The position numbers and the translations under genes were made by a program. From contig JAJYRT010000095.1 of the NCBI GenBank assembly GCA_021793945.1, positions 1 through 6,956 of the forward strand: a DNA stretch of 6,956 nt, written 5' to 3'. Shown piece by piece: positions 1 through 6,218 of this stretch; the stretch's first letter is position 1, and each line of letters begins with the position of its first letter. The notes beneath the pieces were generated by a model. That model saw only the letters and a program-made list of their open reading frames with translations. It was not told the DNA's origin and did no database searches. This DNA comes from Thermoplasmata archaeon. Its GTDB lineage: Archaea; Thermoplasmatota; Thermoplasmata; Thermoplasmatales; Thermoplasmataceae.

Positions 1-1137
1 AGCGTGTGGCTGCTGCAATGGATCCGCAACCGGATAAAGAAGAACCGCAACCTCATAGCACTGTTCATTGGCGACACGGGATCAGGGAAATCCCTGTCAT
101 CCATACGGCTTGCCGAGAGGGTTGACCCCAATTTCTCAGTGGACAGGATCGTGTTCACCGTGAAGGATTTCCTTGCGCTGGTGAACCAGGGCCTTCCTCC
201 AGGGTCGGTCATAGTGTTTGACGATGCCGGGCTGGGAATAAACGCCAGGTTGTGGCAGGAGATGTCTGCCAGGGTATTTGGGATGCTGACGCAGGGATTC
301 AGGTACAAGCAGATCCTCACGTTCATCACGGTGCCGGACGAGACGTTCATCGAAAGACAGAGCAGGAAACTGGTGCACATACGGTTTGAATCAACGGATG
401 TGCAGGGGCTCATGAAGATGAAACTGCTTTCAAGGAACACGTTCGATCCCGAGCGTCCCCTTGGAAAGTTCCCGAGGATCCACAGGGGGATATCGGAGAT
501 AAAGGTCATGATGGTCAAGTTCCAACTTCCCACCAAGGAGTTGTGGGAGAAATATGAGGCAAAGAAGAAGGAGTACATGGAATCGAGGTTCAGGGAGTTC
601 CAGGAGGAACTGGAACTGCTGAACGGGGACAGGTTGCTGATAAAGAATGGAATGCCTGCCGTATCGGTACAGTGTGACGAGTGCGGCTACGAGTGGGATT
701 ACGGGGGACACAGGAAGGTTGCCCAGTGCCCCAGCTGCAGCCACAGGATCTACATAGCGGACATGGAGGAAAAGGAGGAAGCGGGAGTGAAGGTGAAGTG
801 CAGGCATTGCGGGTATGCATGGACGTATACAGGCGGTGCCAAGCGCACTGTGTGCCCGAACTGCGAACAGCACGTCAACGTGGTTAAAGACGTTGCGGGA
901 ACCATGCAGGAGGATCCCTTCGATCCTATGAACACGCCGTACAGGCCGGGAATGACAAAGGAGGAGATATTCGACCTCATGGCGGAGAGCATGATCCGCA
1001 AGGGCAATAAGATCACGCCTGAAATGAAGGACCTGATGGAGAGGCTTGCAGAGGGGGTGGCAAAGCATGGGGAGAAGAAGTTGGAGGACGACGGCGACAG
1101 GAAGAAGGGGGAAAGCAAGGATGATAGCCAGGAATGA
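1..1137 (+). CDS. P-loop ATPase with two C-terminal zinc ribbons (Zot-like / archaeal mobile-element type), 5' end probably missing
   Basis: The frame is open to the left edge. The first possible start in view is GTG at 4, with no visible ribosome site, so the true start may lie upstream. Numbering from that GTG, Walker A is GDTGSGKS (23-30) and Walker B is SVIVFDDAG (68-76). A segment ARLWQ...LTQGFRYKQILTFITVPD follows (81-112). This order resembles Zot-like/packaging-type P-loop ATPases common on archaeal viruses and plasmids, from family memory only. Residues 177-206 are highly charged and probably helical or coiled coil. Two zinc ribbons follow: C224/C227/C242/C245 and C266/C269/C284/C287. 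The tail (about 355-377) is Lys/Asp/Glu-rich. Likely role: ATP-driven DNA handling, packaging or transfer for the element, with the ribbons binding DNA or a partner. The ATPase call is firm; the specific job is inferred. It is more GC-rich than the A/B genes downstream. Confidence 0.85.
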   Translation, partial: SVWLLQWIRNRIKKNRNLIALFIGDTGSGKSLSSIRLAERVDPNFSVDRIVFTVKDFLALVNQGLPPGSVIVFDDAGLGINARLWQEMSARVFGMLTQGFRYKQILTFITVPDETFIERQSRKLVHIRFESTDVQGLMKMKLLSRNTFDPERPLGKFPRIHRGISEIKVMMVKFQLPTKELWEKYEAKKKEYMESRFREFQEELELLNGDRLLIKNGMPAVSVQCDECGYEWDYGGHRKVAQCPSCSHRIYIADMEEKEEAGVKVKCRHCGYAWTYTGGAKRTVCPNCEQHVNVVKDVAGTMQEDPFDPMNTPYRPGMTKEEIFDLMAESMIRKGNKITPEMKDLMERLAEGVAKHGEKKLEDDGDRKKGESKDDSQE

Positions 1138-1150
1138 TGGCATGCCGGGC

Positions 1151-1171
1151 GGCATGTGCCACTCACATGCC
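1151..1171. repeat. Perfect 8-bp inverted repeat after the ATPase gene
   Basis: GGCATGTG (1151-1158) pairs with CACATGCC (1164-1171) across a 5-base loop. The self-complementary octamer GGCATGCC lies just upstream at 1139-1146, immediately after the ATPase stop. No T-run follows the stem, so it is not a classic archaeal terminator. It could be a protein-binding site, an RNA-stabilising hairpin or part of a replication or recombination site. Confidence 0.6.
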
Positions 1172-1214
1172 AGCCACTCGGAAGCCACAATACCAATAGA
1201 AAATGATGGGAAAT

Positions 1215-1230
1215 GGCATGTTGTGATGCC
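1215..1230. repeat. Second small GGCAT/ATGCC inverted repeat
   Basis: GGCAT (1215-1219) pairs with ATGCC (1226-1230) across six bases. It is short on its own, but it repeats the GGCATG word seen at 1139 and 1151 (and as CATGCC at 1166-1171), which suggests a cluster of related sites rather than one chance hairpin. Confidence 0.35.
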
Positions 1231-1433
1231 GAAGCCCTATTATTATATACACATGATTCAAGCGGCGATCCGGGGTCGATTTTCCAGTCGCTTTAAATAC
1301 CGGAGAATCGGCAACAAAGTTGAATTGTCCAAAAACCACCTGAGAAGAAAGTCCACATCATTACAGGAAACCGGAAATGGAGGCTTCTGCTAGTAAGAGT
1401 GATAGATGTCGACCAAATTTGAGGGTAGCAACG

Positions 1434-1441
1434 TTTAAATA
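1434..1441 (+). promoter_or_regulatory. Archaeal TATA box of A1 (leaderless promoter)
   Basis: TTTAAATA ends 21 bases before the A1 ATG at 1463. That spacing puts the expected transcription start at or within a few bases of the start codon, consistent with leaderless mRNA. No Shine-Dalgarno-like sequence precedes the ATG. The A2 gene has the same arrangement. Confidence 0.7.
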
Positions 1442-1462
1442 AATTATCTGCATGATTTATTA

Positions 1463-2887
1463 ATGAACCATGTAAGAATCGCTATTATTAGCGTTCTGAC
1501 CGTTGCGTTGCTATCGCCTGTCACGGTTCAAGCTGAGTTATTCCAATCTCCCTCTCATTCGTATAATTTAAGCAACTATTATTTAACGGTCGACGGAAAT
1601 AACGTGGTGATAAGCTATGGTGGGAATCTACTCTTGGAAAACTGGCAATATTACGTTAGCAACAACAACAGTTCTGAGATTTACCAGCATTTATTAGATA
1701 TAAATGTGAATGTCTCAAACAATGGGCAATTCGTAGTTATGTCTATAACGATGAGTAACCGGATGATACGGGTTTACGAGAATTACTACGTTCTTAATGA
1801 TACACTTGGAACCAGCATCGTCATTACCAATCTTTTCGCCGGAAACATAACTCCGTTAGCCGTACTTGATGCTCAACAATTCAAGAATAATACTCTTTCT
1901 CTCATTAACGTAAATCAAAGTTCCATTGAATTACAGGATTCTGAGTTTTTAATTCAAAACGTGAGTCGCGAACCCTATCTTGGAGCTACCATGGGGGGTT
2001 ACTCCATATTCTGGAACCAAGCAGCTGGCTTAATGGGACCAGCAATTCTTAAGAGATCTGCCCAAGGGAATAACATTGTTCTTTCCATGGGGGAGATAAC
2101 ACTTCTTGAAAACGCTACAGAGTCAATAAATTTAGCTAGCCAATACTCTGGAGTAAATCTAGATAACTCACCTGGACAAACGCCATTTCCAGTGTCAAAC
2201 TCACCGTCCTACATTTGGAACGGAAACCAGATTGTGAGCCAGATCGTTCAAACTGCTATGGGTCCTCTTGGACCTAATACAAACGCCGTTGCGCAATATA
2301 TGTGGTACTCGTCCTCCGCTACTGGCCCGTATTACGTTTATCAGGTAGTCGAAACGATATCTTTGACTGGTACGAGCACTGGAGAAAGTCAGACTTCCTA
2401 TATTTATTTAGTGCAAGACTACTTTGAGAACCACACGAACAATGTACCGAGCGCTATGCAAACTGTTGTCAACTTGCTTATAGACGTTTTGAATGCTTTC
2501 GGTATACCGCTTCCTAACCCTTATGGTCTCATTCCGATGTCAAATCCCTCACCAACTTCAGGAACTAACACTTATACCATTTCGCACTCTGGTTCGTACA
2601 CGGCCTACGACGCCTACATGTGTGCAAGATTCGGTTTGGATTGCCAACCATCCTATGGAGCTGTCAGTTATCATTACGGATTCTTAAATCTATATACCCA
2701 AACTGTTGACGAGTTCGGTTTTAGTGCCAAAATAGTTAACGAGTATGGGATCGGTGGAAGTGTTAATAACCCTGCCTATAACTACTATGATTACTCAGTA
2801 CAGTACTCTATCTTTGAAAGTTCCAATACCCATGCTATCTACGTGGGAAGCAATAACCTATACTTTAACCTGGCTGAGAATGTCTAA
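1463..2887 (+). CDS. A1: secreted, Asn/Ser/Tyr-rich protein of unknown function, paralogue of A2
   Basis: Unrecognised family; 474 aa. The ATG at 1463 is chosen because it opens a clear signal peptide (hydrophobic core about 6-19, probable cleavage after TVQA at 24) and sits at leaderless distance from a TATA box. The mature protein appears beta-rich, with many N-x-S/T sequons (for example N35, N69, N84, N112, N128, N166, N217), as expected for an exported glycoprotein. An N-terminal domain (about 25-227) ends with GEITLLENATESI, matching FGPITLMKNETYSI in A2. The C-terminal domain (about 275-455) contains YYVYQVVE, YIYLVQDYFEN and SYHYGF blocks that have counterparts in A2. A hydrophobic, Gly/Pro-containing segment lies at about 329-350. 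C387 and C394 are the only cysteines and could form a disulfide. There is no C-terminal membrane anchor. B1 follows after 10 bases. Function unknown: surface component, virion-like protein or secreted effector are all possible. Confidence 0.85.
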   Translation: MNHVRIAIISVLTVALLSPVTVQAELFQSPSHSYNLSNYYLTVDGNNVVISYGGNLLLENWQYYVSNNNSSEIYQHLLDINVNVSNNGQFVVMSITMSNRMIRVYENYYVLNDTLGTSIVITNLFAGNITPLAVLDAQQFKNNTLSLINVNQSSIELQDSEFLIQNVSREPYLGATMGGYSIFWNQAAGLMGPAILKRSAQGNNIVLSMGEITLLENATESINLASQYSGVNLDNSPGQTPFPVSNSPSYIWNGNQIVSQIVQTAMGPLGPNTNAVAQYMWYSSSATGPYYVYQVVETISLTGTSTGESQTSYIYLVQDYFENHTNNVPSAMQTVVNLLIDVLNAFGIPLPNPYGLIPMSNPSPTSGTNTYTISHSGSYTAYDAYMCARFGLDCQPSYGAVSYHYGFLNLYTQTVDEFGFSAKIVNEYGIGGSVNNPAYNYYDYSVQYSIFESSNTHAIYVGSNNLYFNLAENV

Positions 2888-2888
2888 C

Positions 2889-2892
2889 GGAG
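2889..2892 (+). promoter_or_regulatory. Ribosome binding site of B1
   Basis: GGAG lies five bases before the ATG at 2898, directly after the A1 stop codon. It supports 2898 as the start rather than the in-frame ATG at 2880 (inside A1) or GTG at 2892, and suggests that B1 is translated from the A1 transcript. Confidence 0.55.
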
Positions 2893-2897
2893 TGGTT

Positions 2898-3437
2898 ATG
2901 AGAAGAGTATTAAGAGTGGCGTTGGTTGTGCTGTCGGTCTTGATCGTCCTGGCCGCTTTCACCCTTTACGAGAATACAACAAGGCCACTTGTTATTTCCG
3001 TAGAACCAGTGAACAATGAGGCCGCATTTCTTTCGGGTCTTGGAACGACAAACCAGTACTACAATACCTCAGTTTCAAACCACAACCTGACCATTATTTG
3101 TCGGTTCAATGCGCCTGACAGAGAAGTGAGCAATGCGATTGAGATTTACCTGTTCTTAAACATCGAGATATTCAACGGATCGGTTTTGGCCGGTCCACTT
3201 AGTCTTGGGATATTAGTAATGCTGGACAATATGACATACAATGGCTCTGCACTTCCGGTTCAATTTGTTTCTGCTTCTGTATCCCAAGGAGCATTTAACG
3301 TTCAATATACCACAGTTTCTCAGGCGAGCCTAAATCTGACTAAGAACGTCAATGCGAATTTTACCATGGAGCTTTACAGTGTTCTTGGTCCATATCATTA
3401 CCTGGCAAAGACAATAGAAATAAGTATACATCGTTAG
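2898..3437 (+). CDS. B1: small membrane-anchored or secreted protein of unknown function, partner of A1
   Basis: Unrecognised family; 179 aa. The ATG at 2898 is preferred because it follows GGAG and opens directly into MRRVLR plus a hydrophobic segment (about 7-22). That segment is either an uncleaved N-terminal anchor or a signal peptide, with the rest outside the cell. The outer part looks beta-rich and carries about eight N-glycosylation sequons (N26, N56, N63, N93, N111, N115, N146, N154). A second moderately hydrophobic stretch (about 96-109) may be a buried strand. Near the C terminus GPYHYLAKTIEISI matches the GPYH...AKTLSSKFNVDI block of B2, and N-x-F-T-M-E before it resembles B2's NMTFWINVT. 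It starts 10 bases after A1, so the two are probably one operon. A role as membrane partner, anchor or immunity factor for A1 is inferred only. Confidence 0.8.
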   Translation: MRRVLRVALVVLSVLIVLAAFTLYENTTRPLVISVEPVNNEAAFLSGLGTTNQYYNTSVSNHNLTIICRFNAPDREVSNAIEIYLFLNIEIFNGSVLAGPLSLGILVMLDNMTYNGSALPVQFVSASVSQGAFNVQYTTVSQASLNLTKNVNANFTMELYSVLGPYHYLAKTIEISIHR

Positions 3438-3448
3438 ATTGCCCAAAG

Positions 3449-3453
3449 TTTTT
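3449..3453 (+). terminator. Possible T-run terminator after B1
   Basis: A TTTTT run lies 12 bases after the B1 stop. Short T-runs are sufficient for termination in many archaea. No strong hairpin precedes it, so support is modest. Confidence 0.35.
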
Positions 3454-3472
3454 CACAAAATATTCGGTAAAA

Positions 3473-3643
3473 TCAGGTTCTTCTCACTTTCATGTTGGTA
3501 ATTTTATCAAACACCTTCAAGAGAGCTGAGATATCACCCTCGAGGGCCTGAGGATCCACGTTCCTGGTTTTCGATGTACCGGTTGTTATGCCTGATTTGC
3601 GGATGATTCGGCAAATGCCGGTAAATCGTGAAACAACTTCCAT
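3473..3643 (-). CDS. Possible small ORF, 56 aa, minus strand
   Basis: On the minus strand an ATG at 3643 opens 56 codons ending with TGA at 3475-3473. The product begins MEVVSRFTGICRIIRKSG, then has a polar stretch KTRNVDPQALEGDISALL and a basic end KVRRT. It has no signal peptide. The composition looks like a soluble, basic protein, unlike the flanking secreted genes. The A2 TATA region read on this strand (GTATTTAAG at about 3696-3688) could drive it with a leader of about 20 bases. It may be a small DNA-binding protein, the leftover 3' end of a longer gene such as a transposase, or chance. I do not recognise the family. Confidence 0.35.
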   Translation of the reverse strand: MEVVSRFTGICRIIRKSGITTGTSKTRNVDPQALEGDISALLKVFDKITNMKVRRT

Positions 3644-3656
3644 GAAATAAAACGGA

Positions 3657-3671
3657 AGGCGAAATTTGCCT
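3657..3671. repeat. Near-palindrome between the minus ORF and the A2 promoter
   Basis: AGGCGAAATTTGCCT has matching outer arms AGGC/GCCT around a palindromic AAATTT core with one extra G. It lies 17 bases upstream of the A2 TATA box, a position suited to an operator. A shorter inverted repeat, CGGCA/TGCCG, lies at 3609-3620. Confidence 0.35.
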
Positions 3672-3688
3672 CATGTGCTAAGAAATAC

Positions 3689-3695
3689 TTAAATA
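3689..3695 (+). promoter_or_regulatory. Archaeal TATA box of A2 (leaderless promoter)
   Basis: TTAAATA, preceded by the purine-rich GAAATAC (a BRE-like context), ends 23 bases before the A2 ATG at 3719. The geometry matches the A1 promoter and implies leaderless transcription, so the A2-B2 pair probably has its own transcription unit. Confidence 0.7.
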
Positions 3696-3718
3696 CAAAT
3701 TGTGTCGTATATTACTGC

Positions 3719-5521
3719 ATGAATGGTAAAGTTGCGATCACGGTATCAATTTTTGCAGCTGTTCTAATGCTTTTACCCGGAATAAGCATGGCAACGCCTA
3801 TACAGAGTAATGTTCACCAATACCAAGTGGGAAACGAAAAGGTCACTATCAAAGGTAAAGACATTTTTGTCACCTTCGGAACTGAATCCTACAGAGTTAA
3901 TTGGAAGATATTTGAACTACAGAACGCCAGCCTTAGGATGATTCATTTTTCATCCTTTAAAATTAGAAGAATAAAGAACAGCCTGCAAAATTCTGCAGTT
4001 GTGATGAGGAACAGTCCGAACGTGAAAACCGCAGAGATATATTCATTCCAAAAAGGATCTATCGATGCAAGTGTTGCCGTGAAAAATCTCAGGGCCCATA
4101 ACACAAGTTATTACATTGTCTTTCAACTGGGTTTAAATCCAGTTCATACTGTTTACCTTAATGGCAATATGCCACTTAAAATAAATACAGTTACGACACA
4201 GGTGGGACGGAACCCCTCAAGCAATTTGATACCATCGAATGACTGGAGCGTTACGATAGGAGGCTTAAAGGTAAGCTGGCGCAATGAGATGTCAATGTTT
4301 CACATTGGGGGCATCGTAACCAATGCCACAGTCTCCAAGGTCTCTCTTCCATTCGGACCAATAACATTGATGAAGAATGAAACCTACTCGATTGATCCGA
4401 TAATGAGCCCACAGATGCCTATTCCCTGCCCAGGATGCGGCGGCGGAGGGGGCTCCGGTACCCCTCCACAACTATCGTCCTTTCAGGTCAGCACGACATA
4501 CTCAAATACAATATCCGGAGCCACCAACATTCAGATGACGGCAAACATTTACACTCTGGGATCGGGTGGCGATACATTGAAAATGTATGTTGTTAATGCG
4601 CTTAATGGGCAATGGATTCAAATTAGGTCCTGGAATCCGGGCTCAACTGGCACCTACACAGAAACCTGGTCAGCGACTCTTGGAGTGTACTCATACTTTG
4701 TTGCTTACATTTACAATTCATATGGTGGCGAAAGCTTGTCGTCTGGGCATTCATTTAATGTTTTCACAGAGTTTCCTTCTGCTGGATCCAATGGCAATAT
4801 TATTCCAGGCCAAACGTACTCATCAAAACCCGTCTATAATTCACAAGGTTCATTAGTTGGTTATCTAACTTTGCAGACAACATCCGATTTTAACTACCCC
4901 ATATCTTCCACAAGCTATCCTTACATGAGACTGGAAACCTCATTTCTGCGAGCCGATTCCTCAAGCAGCTATTGGGTAAATAGTGTCTATCAGAACTTCA
5001 GATGGACAGGAAACCAGATTTCGACACCAACTTCACAAAACTGGGTTTATTTCAAAGTTCAGGATGAGTCTTACCAAAACTATCAGAATGGTACCTGGCA
5101 ACTGGGAGAAGAAGCTCTCTACTCTGCATTGACAGTTTTGGTTACAGTTGAGTCCCTTGGGACCGGCGCAATCATGGCGGCGCTGTACCCGATATTTTTC
5201 CACCAGATAAGTCAATCCCTGCCCACCGGATATAATGATATAAATGTTTCCCATAACGCTGGGTTCATTGCCACCAAAAATGGGGTTTACTTCAATCCTT
5301 TGGGATACAGCTACAACTATGGATTCTCCTTCAAAGATTCATACGTATTCAGTTTCCATCAAAACATGCAATTTGTACAGGCCATTAGCACGAGCTACAC
5401 TCCTTCCAATGCTATGCTCAACTACTTCGAGTATTCCGCTGGATTCACGATTTCCAATGGTGGGCAAGGACTCTTCGGTGGTTCATTATCGGAACCTATA
5501 TATGTGGCGGAGTATGCATGA
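3719..5521 (+). CDS. A2: secreted multidomain protein with Ig-like insert, paralogue of A1
   Basis: Unrecognised family; 600 aa. The ATG at 3719 opens a signal peptide (hydrophobic core about 5-20, probable cleavage after SMA at 25) and lies at leaderless distance from a TATA box. Residues 26-227 align collinearly with A1: VNWKIFEL (W62) with ENWQYYV (W61), GGLKVSW with GGYSIFW, and FGPITLMKNETYSI with MGEITLLENATESI. A linker with CPGC (C237, C240) and six consecutive glycines follows. Residues 250-349 look like an Ig/fibronectin-like beta-sandwich absent from A1. The C-terminal domain (about 370-580) again matches A1: SYWVNSVYQ, NWVYFKVQDESYQN, SYNYGFSF. A long hydrophobic Gly/Ala-containing stretch (about 466-495) interrupts it. 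There is no C-terminal anchor. B2 follows after 10 bases. Function unknown; an exported surface, virion-like or effector role is inferred. Confidence 0.85.
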   Translation: MNGKVAITVSIFAAVLMLLPGISMATPIQSNVHQYQVGNEKVTIKGKDIFVTFGTESYRVNWKIFELQNASLRMIHFSSFKIRRIKNSLQNSAVVMRNSPNVKTAEIYSFQKGSIDASVAVKNLRAHNTSYYIVFQLGLNPVHTVYLNGNMPLKINTVTTQVGRNPSSNLIPSNDWSVTIGGLKVSWRNEMSMFHIGGIVTNATVSKVSLPFGPITLMKNETYSIDPIMSPQMPIPCPGCGGGGGSGTPPQLSSFQVSTTYSNTISGATNIQMTANIYTLGSGGDTLKMYVVNALNGQWIQIRSWNPGSTGTYTETWSATLGVYSYFVAYIYNSYGGESLSSGHSFNVFTEFPSAGSNGNIIPGQTYSSKPVYNSQGSLVGYLTLQTTSDFNYPISSTSYPYMRLETSFLRADSSSSYWVNSVYQNFRWTGNQISTPTSQNWVYFKVQDESYQNYQNGTWQLGEEALYSALTVLVTVESLGTGAIMAALYPIFFHQISQSLPTGYNDINVSHNAGFIATKNGVYFNPLGYSYNYGFSFKDSYVFSFHQNMQFVQAISTSYTPSNAMLNYFEYSAGFTISNGGQGLFGGSLSEPIYVAEYA

Positions 5522-5522
5522 T

Positions 5523-5528
5523 GGGGGG
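5523..5528 (+). promoter_or_regulatory. G-rich ribosome binding site of B2
   Basis: GGGGGG lies three bases before the ATG at 5532 and just after the A2 stop. It supports 5532 over the in-frame ATG at 5514, which lies inside A2, and suggests translation from the A2 transcript. Confidence 0.45.
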
Positions 5529-5531
5529 ACA

Positions 5532-6134
5532 ATGAGATTAATCTATAAGATAGCTGCAATAGTCACAGTACTATCTTTTTTCTTTTCCTTCACCGCAATG
5601 AGCCTGTACAGTGAACCAGCCACCATAGGACTGAGCCCAGACAAGACACCCTATAATCTGCTTTCATCGTATGAATACAATGATTCAAATTACAACTACA
5701 AAGTTGGATACCTGAATTTCAGTGGTTATGGAAATAGGGTTAGCTATGTTTATGTGGTATTCCCTTTGCATGGAAACAAGATGGTGAACCAGAATTATAC
5801 CGGACCGTTCCTTTACTTTTCTATTTTTAAGGTTAGTCAAAAGACAAGTTTTCCTTTCTCCAATACTTCTTTGTTCGCAAGCATCCAGATACATCCAGAG
5901 GCATATCTCACATCTTCAATGAACAGTTTGACTCCTCAGACCTTACCATATTCCTTAAGCAGTTTAGTTCAAGGTTCGTTTGCAAATGAGCCTGTGGACA
6001 TTGGAAATATGACCTTTTGGATCAATGTCACCATCACCCCCGTTTTCAACATAGGCCCTTATCACATTTCCGGAGGAGCTAAAACATTATCATCAAAATT
6101 CAACGTAGATATATCCAACACCACGAAATTATAG
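5532..6134 (+). CDS. B2: small membrane-anchored or secreted protein of unknown function, paralogue of B1
   Basis: Unrecognised family; 200 aa. The ATG at 5532 is chosen because it follows a G-rich site and opens MRLIYKI plus a hydrophobic segment (about 7-24), which is an anchor or signal peptide. The rest is polar, Tyr/Asn/Ser-rich and probably beta-structured outside the cell, with several sequons (N50, N62, N88, N111, N159, N165, N196) and no cysteine. Similarity to B1 is weak overall but co-linear at the C terminus: NMTFWINVT...IGPYH followed by AKTLSSKFNVDI against NANFTMELY...LGPYH followed by AKTIEISI. It begins 10 bases after A2, exactly the spacing between A1 and B1. It is followed by a hairpin and the integrase promoter region. 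Partner, anchor or immunity roles are conjecture. Confidence 0.8.
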   Translation: MRLIYKIAAIVTVLSFFFSFTAMSLYSEPATIGLSPDKTPYNLLSSYEYNDSNYNYKVGYLNFSGYGNRVSYVYVVFPLHGNKMVNQNYTGPFLYFSIFKVSQKTSFPFSNTSLFASIQIHPEAYLTSSMNSLTPQTLPYSLSSLVQGSFANEPVDIGNMTFWINVTITPVFNIGPYHISGGAKTLSSKFNVDISNTTKL

Positions 6135-6139
6135 ATAAA

Positions 6140-6168
6140 GCGTTAACTTTTCAATTAAAACTTAACGC
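6140..6168. terminator. 12-bp imperfect hairpin after B2, possible terminator
   Basis: GCGTTAACTTTT (6140-6151) pairs with AAAACTTAACGC (6157-6168) with one mismatch and a five-base loop. It starts six bases after the B2 stop and contains a TTTT run on the plus strand, so it could terminate the A2-B2 transcript. Each arm carries the CGTTAA(G/C)TTTT motif that recurs at 6227, so it may instead be, or also be, a binding site for the integrase or a regulator. Confidence 0.5.
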
Positions 6169-6170
6169 CC

Positions 6171-6178
6171 TTTATATA
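6171..6178 (+). promoter_or_regulatory. Strong TATA box upstream of the integrase
   Basis: TTTATATA follows the hairpin. Initiation would be expected near 6200-6206, leaving a leader of about 50-60 bases before the integrase, unlike the leaderless A genes. The leader contains AAGGAG (6212-6217) and the hairpin at 6219-6240. Confidence 0.55.
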
Positions 6179-6218
6179 CCAGGGATGGGGATGTGTACAC
6201 AGATCACCCACAAGGAGA

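Larger units (their letters stand above)
1138..1462. other. Non-coding spacer with hairpins and promoter elements
   Basis: This 325-base stretch separates the ATPase stop from the A1 start. Its left part holds repeated GGCATG words and two small hairpins (1151-1171, 1215-1230). Its middle has two AT-rich TATA-like elements (about 1241-1250 and 1291-1300) with no convincing gene at the expected distance. Its right end holds the A1 promoter. I see no tRNA and no CRISPR repeats. The frame open from 1121 to 1393 is not convincing as a gene. Confidence 0.6.

Noticed and set aside
430..1196. Long open minus-strand frames opposite the ATPase gene
   Set aside because: They are mirror frames of a GC-richer coding gene; the translations are low-complexity Leu/Pro/His/Ser-rich and lack domain patterns, while the plus strand has clear Walker and zinc-ribbon motifs.
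1121..1393. 90-codon plus-strand frame from ATG 1121, overlapping the ATPase end
   Set aside because: It has no ribosome site or leaderless promoter, an odd composition (His/Met/Arg patches with no pattern), and it runs through the hairpin cluster and TATA-like elements.
3545..3557. 13-base inverted match GGCCTGAGGATCC to 6299-6311 in the integrase
   Set aside because: One 13-base match on either strand is close to what is expected by chance in a 7-kb window, and the flanks do not match.
3438..3718. CRISPR-like repeats in the spacer between cassettes
   Set aside because: Only short unrelated inverted repeats are present, with no regularly spaced direct repeats.
1463..5521. A1 and A2 as thermopsin-like (A5) acid proteases
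   Set aside because: Secretion, sequons and Tyr-rich beta sequence are similar in style, but I see no recognisable thermopsin signature motif.
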